Source: Candidatus Moraniibacteriota bacterium
GTDB lineage: Bacteria; Patescibacteriota; Minisyncoccia; Moranbacterales; GCA-2747515
Assembly: GCA_027016355.1 (NCBI GenBank)
Contig: JALWAF010000158.1
Location: forward strand, 1 to 5,561
DNA: 5,561 nucleotides
Direction: 5' to 3'
Part shown: one piece after another, positions 1 through 4,646 of the stretch
Numbering within the stretch: the first letter of the stretch is position 1
Layout: every line of letters begins with the position of its first letter
Program-made: the position numbers and the translations under genes
The notes under the pieces: model-generated
What the model was told of the DNA's origin: nothing
The model's input: the letters and a program-made list of their open reading frames with translations, nothing else
The model's database searches: none

Positions 1-1787
1 CCTGTGTCACTTCTCTTATTAAATGCAAAATCAGCAGGATTTTCTTTTCCTTTTAATTCTTCTATCACTGCAATATCACAACCCTCTGGTCCATCCCCAC
101 TTTCTAATTTTTGTTTAAAATCATCCGACATTTCAATATCTGTAATTGTCATTGAACCCTTCCAATCTCCCGCAATTTCATCTATGGTTGGATACATTCC
201 TACTCCAAATTGTTCCTTGAGATACTCTTCATACTTTTTCTTTCCATTCGGCTCAGAAAAATATTTTTTTGCTGCAATTATAATTTGAGCTGTTGATATT
301 TTTTTATCAGACAGTCCAACATTACCATTTGTAATTTCACTACGATTTGCATCCATCATCATTTTTTTAGCAAAATGATGCATAATTTCCATTTTTTGCT
401 CATAAGTATATCCTTTTTTATTTAATGTCTGCGGACCAATTCCCTCTACAAAAACACTTTTTTCTTCAAATGCATCAAATAACATTTTTAATTGATCTTC
501 TTCTTTTTTGATTTTTGCCTCTTGTTTTTCTCTGTCTGCAAATTGTTTTTTATACTGTTGTTTTACACGAGCATGCACCACTTCTATTTCTCTTTCATTT
601 AATTTTGGCATGCCTGCGTCAGCACGAATTGCATTTTCTTTTTTTACAGCTTCCAATTCTAATTGCCTACTAATACCTCTCATCTGATTCCATATGCCTT
701 CAAAATCACCTTTATCTACATTATAGCCCCAGAAAACTCCATCAGCACCATTTTTGTAAGCTTCATATGCAGCCTCTACTTCACTATTTTTCCAACTATT
801 AATTTGCCCATCAATTACCTCTGCTGCAATTTTACCAGCAGTTACTATGAGAAATTTATCAGCAATTTGTTCTCCTATTATTTTTGCAGCGTCTTTGTAC
901 TTTCCCTCAGCTACATATCCAGCAGCTTCTCCAACCTTAGCTATATCATCTGCTGCACCTACCACACCGCCCAATGCATCTTTGAATGCAGATGCTGGGA
1001 CATTATTTGCAATAGTTGCTCCTGCTAGTAATGCTGTTTTTTGAGCTGCACCCTCAGTGTCACCTTTTTGATACAAATCATATATTTCTTTATAACTTTC
1101 TGCATCTGCAACTTTTTCAAAGATCTTTTCTTGCATTTTTGGGTCAGTAATTCCCATTTTTGCAAGTGTCATCGCAACAATTTGTTGTGTCACATAGTCT
1201 GATTCATTATTAGTGTTGTCACGGATTACATTGTCCAATGCTTGAGAATGTATAAACTGCTCAGTAATCCTTGTCTTCTGGGAAATCTGTGGCGCAAACA
1301 AACTAAAATGATATGCATCGAATGTCATTGTACCACCATCCATATCTACCTTGGCTGGTTTTATATATTCCCAGTTCTTGCCATCATAGCAACCTACACG
1401 CAAAAAACTTTCATCTGCATCTTTTGAAATTTTAGTTTTATCAAAAGCCATTGTGATAGTAGTAGGCTCATCAAACCTTACAAAATTTTTGCCTTCTGCG
1501 GATATTTCTATTGGAGAACCTAGCAGCGTTGCATCTTTTTGTGCTGGTATAGTTTTAGGAGTTTCAATTTGAACTTTTTGAGCATCTCCAAAAGCGCCTT
1601 TTTTTACAACTGCTACAACCTTATTTTGTTCCAAAGAGCCAAGTGTCGCATCTTTATCACTAGAGGTTTCTGCTGTTATAGCCTCTGGTATATTTATATC
1701 ATAATTAGCAGTTTCCTCTTTGCTACATCCAAACAAAACAATTGTACTTACCAAAAAAATGCTCAGCAAAAATATTTTGTTTTTCAT
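1..1787 (-). CDS. Large multidomain lipoprotein, function unknown (C-terminus cut by window edge)
   Basis: An uninterrupted frame of 595 codons runs from ATG at 1787 off the left edge, so the C-terminus is missing. The N-terminus is a type II signal peptide: MKNK, a hydrophobic stretch (residues 5-19) and a lipobox LFGC with Cys21 as the predicted lipidated residue, followed by a charged, unstructured linker. The mature protein should be anchored to the outer face of the cytoplasmic membrane. Residues about 88-165 look like a ZU5/Ig-like beta-sandwich: FDEPTTITMAFD, then a YDGKNWEYI strand, ending in the typical TFDAYHFSLFAP. Residues about 195-345 are helical and Ala/Gly-rich (AALLAG-type segments, repeated AA-containing helices). 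Residues about 395-440 are strongly charged and probably coiled-coil. Near 537, EIAGDWKGSMTITDIEM looks like the first strand of a lipocalin-like beta-barrel that continues outside. I do not recognise the whole protein; the domain names are inference from pattern. The start is supported by the signal peptide and the promoter just upstream; no Shine-Dalgarno is seen. Confidence 0.85.
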   Translation of the reverse strand, partial: MKNKIFLLSIFLVSTIVLFGCSKEETANYDINIPEAITAETSSDKDATLGSLEQNKVVAVVKKGAFGDAQKVQIETPKTIPAQKDATLLGSPIEISAEGKNFVRFDEPTTITMAFDKTKISKDADESFLRVGCYDGKNWEYIKPAKVDMDGGTMTFDAYHFSLFAPQISQKTRITEQFIHSQALDNVIRDNTNNESDYVTQQIVAMTLAKMGITDPKMQEKIFEKVADAESYKEIYDLYQKGDTEGAAQKTALLAGATIANNVPASAFKDALGGVVGAADDIAKVGEAAGYVAEGKYKDAAKIIGEQIADKFLIVTAGKIAAEVIDGQINSWKNSEVEAAYEAYKNGADGVFWGYNVDKGDFEGIWNQMRGISRQLELEAVKKENAIRADAGMPKLNEREIEVVHARVKQQYKKQFADREKQEAKIKKEEDQLKMLFDAFEEKSVFVEGIGPQTLNKKGYTYEQKMEIMHHFAKKMMMDANRSEITNGNVGLSDKKISTAQIIIAAKKYFSEPNGKKKYEEYLKEQFGVGMYPTIDEIAGDWKGSMTITDIEMSDDFKQKLESGDGPEGCDIAVIEELKGKENPADFAFNKRSDT

Positions 1788-1805
1788 ACGCTTATGTAGA
1801 TAATT

Positions 1806-1835
1806 ATTATAGTTCTATAGTACACCCTGTTTCAT
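1806..1835 (-). promoter_or_regulatory. Probable sigma70-type promoter of the lipoprotein gene
   Basis: Read on the minus strand there is a perfect TATAAT (1811-1806) with ATGAAA (1835-1830, four of six matches to TTGACA) 18 nt upstream. Transcription would begin near 1799, leaving a leader of only about 12 nt before the ATG at 1787, with no GGAGG-like sequence in it. In such AT-rich DNA a TATAAT can arise by chance, but its place directly before a gene start and after the dxr terminator candidate supports it. Confidence 0.5.
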
Positions 1836-1894
1836 ATAATTTACAATACTCAAAAAAATTTTATATTGTGGGTAAAGATGTATCTCCCTACTCG

Positions 1895-1933
1895 AAAAAC
1901 GGGTCGCAACCTACCTACCGGCAGGCAGGTGCG
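1895..1933 (-). terminator. Probable intrinsic terminator of dxr, built on a GC-rich palindrome
   Basis: The dxr transcript, 8 nt after its TAA, contains CCUGCCUGCC directly followed by GGUAGGUAGG. The two halves pair fully if two G-U wobbles are allowed. The stem is lengthened by CGCA/UGCG (1930-1933 with 1905-1908) across a single bulged U. A GUUUUUC run (1895-1899 on the plus strand is AAAAA) follows about 5 nt later. The inner pairs must open to make a CCGG loop. The U-run is short and slightly displaced, so this could instead be an RNA-stabilising hairpin or a small dispersed repeat. The opposite-strand version has A-C mismatches, which favours function on the minus-strand RNA. Confidence 0.5.
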
Positions 1934-1941
1934 CCTCTACA

Positions 1942-3069
1942 TTATTCATTAACTTTTTCAGTTGCCCATTCAATTGCAATTTCTATATCCTCAAGTGTAG
2001 GATTTTTTTTAACCTTATGAGCATCCATTACTTTTTTTATAGTCTTTGGTATATCTAGATATTCACACTCCCCTGCCAAGAACTTTGCCACCATTGCATC
2101 ATTTGCCGCGTTCATTACCGCAGGCATTGTGCCACCTGACTCCATAGCATCAAATGCATATCCTAGACAAGGAAATCTATCCAAATCAGGTTTTGCAAAA
2201 GTGTAAGATGTATCAAACTTGTGTCGCTTTACTGCCTCATCCCATCTATCTGGATAACTCAGAGCATACTGAATAGGAAGTCGCATGTCAGGTTCAGAAA
2301 TCTGAGCAATTATTGAATTGTCAGAATATTCTACCATTGAGTGAATCATGCTCTCTGGATGAATTACAACTTGTATATCTTTTGGCGCTACATCATAAAG
2401 CCACATAGCCTCAATTACTTCAAATCCCTTGTTCATAAGAGTGGCAGAATCTATCGTAATTTTTGCTCCCATATTCCAAGTTTTGTGGCCAAGTGCATCT
2501 TCAATTGATACATCTTTCATTTGTTCTTTTGTATAATCTCTAAGTGCTCCGCCTGAACAAGTGACCACAAGTGAACGAATTGTCTTTTTATCCTCACCAT
2601 TCAAACATTGAAAAAGCGCGCTGTGCTCCGAATCAATTGGCATGAGCATCACATCATTTTCACGAGCTTCCCTCATCACAATTTCGCCGGCAGCCACAAG
2701 AGTTTCTTTGTTTGCTATCGCCACATTTTTCTTTTTCCTTATAGCTTCAATAGTTGCTCGTATGATAGTAAGTCCCACAGTTGCAGTTATAAAAGTATCA
2801 TGACCATCCATCACAGCAATTTCTTCTAGTATTTTCGGACCGGTGATAACTTTAACATCAGTTTTTTCCTCTAACTCTTTTGCTCTTTGTTCATCTGCCA
2901 CACCTACTACCTCTGGTTTAAATTCCTCAATTTGCTCCAAAAGCAAATCCACATTCCCTCCCCCAGCACTAAGTGCAAAAACTTCTAACTTATCTGGATA
3001 ATTACGCACAACATCCAATGTCTGCGTACCCACTGATCCAGTGCTCCCCATAAGCGCAATCTTTTTCAT
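1942..3069 (-). CDS. dxr: 1-deoxy-D-xylulose 5-phosphate reductoisomerase
   Basis: This cytoplasmic enzyme performs the first committed step of the MEP isoprenoid pathway: it rearranges and reduces 1-deoxy-D-xylulose 5-phosphate to 2-C-methyl-D-erythritol 4-phosphate with NADPH and a divalent metal. At 375 aa it is slightly short for the family (about 380-400). The NADPH fold starts with MGSTGSVGTQTLDVV (residues 7-21), and ANKETLV (119-125) follows. The metal ligands are Asp146 and Glu148 in PIDSEHSALFQ and Glu217 in MNKGFEVIEA. The phosphate/substrate loop is seen as CSGG (171-174), and the flexible loop as HKTWNMG (195-201), where most family members have HP. VIHPESMIHSMVEYSD (235-250), EPDMRLPIQYALSYPDRW and MNAAND (319-324) complete the signature; a C-terminal helical domain follows. 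The ATG at 3067-3069 fits the exact family N-terminus. No Shine-Dalgarno precedes it (the upstream sequence is AT-rich TTAATTAATAAAAATCAT). It lies apart from its neighbours, between a repeat-filled spacer and its own hairpin, so it is probably transcribed alone. Confidence 0.97.
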   Translation of the reverse strand: MKKIALMGSTGSVGTQTLDVVRNYPDKLEVFALSAGGGNVDLLLEQIEEFKPEVVGVADEQRAKELEEKTDVKVITGPKILEEIAVMDGHDTFITATVGLTIIRATIEAIRKKKNVAIANKETLVAAGEIVMREARENDVMLMPIDSEHSALFQCLNGEDKKTIRSLVVTCSGGALRDYTKEQMKDVSIEDALGHKTWNMGAKITIDSATLMNKGFEVIEAMWLYDVAPKDIQVVIHPESMIHSMVEYSDNSIIAQISEPDMRLPIQYALSYPDRWDEAVKRHKFDTSYTFAKPDLDRFPCLGYAFDAMESGGTMPAVMNAANDAMVAKFLAGECEYLDIPKTIKKVMDAHKVKKNPTLEDIEIAIEWATEKVNE

Positions 3070-3107
3070 ATGATTTTTATTAATTAATTATTTACATATT
3101 AACAGCC

Positions 3108-3150
3108 TTGAGATCTCTCCACTTCGCTAAATGCTACGGTCGAAATGACA
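3108..3150 (+). repeat. REP-like 43-nt repeat, copy 1 (forward)
   Basis: This copy begins TTGAGATCTCTCC and ends GGTCGAAATGACA. It shares both ends with three other copies in the window (inverse at 3205-3247, forward at 3581-3624, inverse at 3640-3682); the centres vary in sequence. It faces copy 2 head to head with 54 nt between them. It lies about 40 nt upstream of dxr and downstream of the GIY-YIG pseudogene. No coding frame is evident in it. Confidence 0.8.
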
Positions 3151-3164
3151 TAATAAAGAAGTTA

Positions 3165-3175
3165 TCATCTTGAGC
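3165..3175 (-). repeat. Possible truncated remnant of the same repeat
   Basis: TCATCTTGAGC is identical to an 11-nt piece (3207-3217) near the outer end of copy 2, and then diverges. It sits inside the spacer between copies 1 and 2. It may be a leftover of a third unit or of a partial duplication; at 11 nt, chance is possible. Confidence 0.4.
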
Positions 3176-3204
3176 AAATTTTTTATCATATATCACGTAT
3201 ATCT

Positions 3205-3247
3205 TGTCATCTTGAGCGTAACGTAGTGAAGTCGAAAGTTCTCAAAA
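3205..3247 (-). repeat. REP-like 43-nt repeat, copy 2 (inverted)
   Basis: On the plus strand it begins TGTCATCTTGAGCG and ends AGTTCTCAAAA, so it is an inverted relative of copy 1; its reverse complement begins TTTTGAGAACTTTCGAC and ends CTCAAGATGACA. It ends 20 nt before the original TGA of the GIY-YIG pseudogene (3268-3270). The sequence just after it (CTCAAAACTTCAACAACA) resembles the sequence after copy 4 (CTCAAAACCTTCACATCAAC), so similarity may extend slightly beyond the core. Confidence 0.8.
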
Positions 3248-3267
3248 CTTCAACAACATAAACAAAC

Positions 3268-3549
3268 TCACAAGTTATCATACAAATCTTTCCAATCTGG
3301 ATTTTTCATTTCTATCAACCATTTTTTCTTATTTCTATTCCACTTTTTCAATTACTTTTCTCGTTCCAATGCACTCATTACATCAGTTGTTTGTTCAAAA
3401 TAAACTAACTTATCAACATTATATTTTTTTGTAAATCCTTCTACACACTTATTTTTGTGTTCCCAAATCCTTTTTTGCAAATTACCTGTAACACCAATAT
3501 ATAAAACTTTTGTATGACTTGCCAAAATATAAACACAGTATTGTTTCAT
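3268..3549 (-). pseudogene. Small GIY-YIG endonuclease-family gene, interrupted by an in-frame TAA
   Basis: From ATG at 3549 the frame reads 65 codons to a TAA at 3352-3354, then continues open in the same frame for 27 more codons to TGA at 3268-3270. The first part has the GIY-YIG core: VYIL (residues 6-9), LYIGVTGNL (16-24), Arg27 and His31 in KRIWEHKNK, FTKKYNV (39-45), LVYFE (48-52), ending ALEREK. The part after the stop is the usual family tail: LKKWNRNKKKW, then LIEMKNPDWKDLYDNL. The family normally reads REKQLKKW here, so the stop most simply reflects CAA (Gln66) to TAA, one C-to-T change. The restored length, 93 aa, is normal for single-domain GIY-YIG proteins. The 65-residue product keeps the GIY/YIG strands, the Arg and the Glu-bearing helix but loses the Trp-rich end, so it may be unfolded or inactive. 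A sequencing error is possible. The family includes DNA nucleases, but the role of these stand-alone bacterial proteins is not well known. Two pairs of repeats flank it. Confidence 0.88.
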
Positions 3550-3558
3550 GTTGTATTT

Positions 3559-3564
3559 ATTATA
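3559..3564 (-). promoter_or_regulatory. Possible -10 element of the GIY-YIG gene
   Basis: A perfect TATAAT on the minus strand ends 9 nt before the ATG at 3549. This would place the transcription start within a few bases of the start codon and make the mRNA nearly leaderless. No good -35 is seen; its expected place falls in the end of repeat copy 3. The surrounding DNA is very AT-rich, so a chance match is possible. Confidence 0.35.
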
Positions 3565-3580
3565 TACTTATAATTTAATA

Positions 3581-3624
3581 TTTTGAGATCTCTCGACTCC
3601 GTTATCACTGCGCTCGAGATGACA
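3581..3624 (+). repeat. REP-like 44-nt repeat, copy 3 (forward)
   Basis: This copy begins TTTTGAGATCTCTCGACTCC and ends GCTCGAGATGACA. It has its own short internal stem, TCTCGA (3591-3596) with TCGAGA (3614-3619). It faces copy 4 with 15 nt between them, so the pair (3581-3682) can fold into one long imperfect hairpin. It lies immediately upstream of the GIY-YIG gene. Confidence 0.82.
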
Positions 3625-3639
3625 AAGACGGTAAAAATA

Positions 3640-3682
3640 TGTCATTTCGACTGCAGCGAAGCGGAATGGAGAAATCTCAAAA
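3640..3682 (-). repeat. REP-like 43-nt repeat, copy 4 (inverted)
   Basis: On the plus strand it begins TGTCATTTCGACTGCAGCG and ends GGAGAAATCTCAAAA. Its reverse complement matches copy 3 at both ends (TTTTGAGAT.TCTC and TCGA.ATGACA) and differs in the middle. It is 13 nt from the exonuclease terminator, so it sits after the end of that gene and before the GIY-YIG gene. Confidence 0.82.
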
Positions 3683-3695
3683 CCTTCACATCAAC

Positions 3696-3725
3696 AAAAA
3701 ACTCTCGGCACAAGCTAAGAGTTTT
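3696..3725 (-). terminator. Intrinsic terminator of the exonuclease gene
   Basis: On the minus strand, 5 nt after the exonuclease TGA, AAAACTCT pairs with AGAGTTTT (3718-3725 with 3698-3705). Two further G-C pairs lie inside (GC-TTGT-GC), and the stem is followed by a run of six T (3701-3696). This is a standard Rho-independent terminator shape; the A-run on the other side may let it act in both directions. Confidence 0.75.
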
Positions 3726-3730
3726 AATTA

Positions 3731-4465
3731 TCATCTTAAATAATGTTTTAATGTATAAATCCAATCTTCATCGATGTTACCATTGGCTGCATCAGATTCT
3801 TTTTGACCCAGTAACCACTCAAGCCAACCTCTATCACTTCGTGCCACATCTGCTACCAACTCTCCTTTGTGTTTTCCAAATGTAATTCTTTTTATAAGCA
3901 TCGGCTCTTGTGTGATTTTGATCATCTTTTCTATCACTTCGTCATGAGTTAATTTTTCTTTCATTTTATCATACATTCTTTCAAATACAGCCTTAAGCAC
4001 TCTCACATCTCCAAGTGCATCATGAGCCACCACATCCTCAATCTCCAGCCCTAAATAATAACGCAAATATTGCAACCGATAAGCAGGAATCTCACTTTTA
4101 ATATCTAGCACTTGTGCTACTTTGTAAGTATCAATACTTTTTTCAACTTTTATGCCCTCTTTCTCAATCATCCCTATATCATAGGGAGCATTATGAGCCA
4201 CAAAAACAGCTCTCTTATTTTCCAAAATATCTTTTAATTCTTTATAAAACTCCGAGTTCTGAAATTTTTCCTTATTCTTCAAATGTTTGTCTGTAATATG
4301 AGTAATTTCCATAGCTTCAATATCCATATTGCGACCCGGATTAAACATTGCTTCTTTTTCGGTTCCCTCAAAATCATAAGCAACCTGCACAAGCCTATCC
4401 TCATCACCAAGTCCAGTAGCCTCCACATCCAGAAACAATAAGTTTTCAAATTTTTCTTTGTTCAT
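3731..4465 (-). CDS. DnaQ-like DEDDh 3'-5' exonuclease with C-terminal DUF3820-like domain
   Basis: This 244-aa protein has an N-terminal RNase T/DnaQ-type exonuclease fold (about residues 7-165). The DEDDh catalytic set is visible: Asp13 and Glu15 in LFLDVEATGLG (Exo I), Asp96 in VAHNAPYDIGM (Exo II), and His148 with Asp153 in VAHDALGDVRVL (Exo III). It should remove nucleotides from DNA or RNA 3' ends with two metal ions in the cytoplasm. After a charged linker, residues about 190-244 contain ITFGKHKGE followed by DRGWLEWLL, the signature of the small DUF3820-like module often fused to such exonucleases, possibly for nucleic-acid binding (inference). There is no DNA polymerase III alpha domain and it is shorter than a typical E. 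coli-type DnaQ subunit, so a stand-alone repair or processing nuclease is more likely than the replicative proofreading subunit. The ATG at 4465 is preceded by TATAAA and no Shine-Dalgarno. The gene has its own terminator and is 181 nt from the SNF2 gene. Confidence 0.93.
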   Translation of the reverse strand: MNKEKFENLLFLDVEATGLGDEDRLVQVAYDFEGTEKEAMFNPGRNMDIEAMEITHITDKHLKNKEKFQNSEFYKELKDILENKRAVFVAHNAPYDIGMIEKEGIKVEKSIDTYKVAQVLDIKSEIPAYRLQYLRYYLGLEIEDVVAHDALGDVRVLKAVFERMYDKMKEKLTHDEVIEKMIKITQEPMLIKRITFGKHKGELVADVARSDRGWLEWLLGQKESDAANGNIDEDWIYTLKHYLR

Positions 4466-4470
4466 AATTT

Positions 4471-4476
4471 TTTATA
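4471..4476 (-). promoter_or_regulatory. Possible -10 element of the exonuclease gene
   Basis: TATAAA on the minus strand ends 5 nt before the ATG at 4465. If it is used, the transcript would begin at or next to the start codon and be leaderless. No convincing -35 is visible 16-18 nt upstream. This matches the layout seen before the GIY-YIG gene, and no ribosome-binding site is present as an alternative signal. Confidence 0.3.
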
Positions 4477-4527
4477 AAAGCAAACTTTCTTTCATTGTAC
4501 TTTCTCATCACATCTTTTGCAAATCTT

Positions 4528-4559
4528 GGATACCTTAAAAGGTACCTCTTAAGGTATCC
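4528..4559. repeat. Strong dyad made of two tandem 12-nt palindromic units
   Basis: GGATACCTTAA (4528-4538) is perfectly complementary to TTAAGGTATCC (4549-4559) across a 10-nt loop that itself contains GGTACC. The same stretch reads as two tandem 12-mers, TACCTTAAAAGG (4531-4542) and TACCTCTTAAGG (4543-4554), each a near-palindrome (9 of 12 positions identical). No U-run follows on either strand, so it is not a standard terminator. It lies 63 nt upstream of the exonuclease start and 87 nt beyond the SNF2 stop, which suits an operator for a dimeric or tetrameric regulator, or an RNA-stabilising hairpin. The rest of the 4466-4646 spacer shows no supported gene. Confidence 0.65.
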
Positions 4560-4646
4560 CGATCTCTAATTACCTTAGTATCATCCATATCCATCAAATT
4601 CACAATTTTGGCTGATCTTGAAAACAAATAAATTATTCTTTTGACT

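Noticed and set aside
663..1044. Plus-strand open frames of 65-121 codons
   Set aside because: They lie opposite the lipoprotein gene, are low-complexity Ser/Ile/Phe/Cys-rich, and lack recognisable motifs; the minus frame has a signal peptide and domain-like pattern.
1843..1869. ACAATA/TATTGT inverted repeat as a terminator
   Set aside because: The stem is only 6 bp, AT-rich and with a 15-nt loop; this is expected by chance in such sequence.
2608..2829. Plus-strand frame of 73 codons
   Set aside because: It is entirely antisense to the conserved middle of dxr.
3352..3549. The GIY-YIG gene as a complete 65-aa protein
   Set aside because: The in-frame continuation past the TAA carries the expected family C-terminus, so the 65-codon frame is better read as a truncated gene.
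3108..3682. CRISPR array
   Set aside because: The repeats alternate in orientation, have variable centres and irregular spacing, and a gene lies between the pairs, so this is not a direct-repeat array.
3583..3885. Plus-strand frame of 100 codons across the repeat pair and the exonuclease end
   Set aside because: It runs through repeat copies 3 and 4, a terminator and then antisense to the exonuclease; there is no coherent protein pattern.
4451..4573. Short minus-strand frame (about 37 codons, ending in NYEQRKI) between the SNF2 and exonuclease genes
   Set aside because: It has no start codon near its beginning, is opened only after a TAG, crosses the tandem palindrome (which explains its YLKRYLLRY look) and overlaps the exonuclease start. 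It is more likely a by-product of the repeat than a gene.
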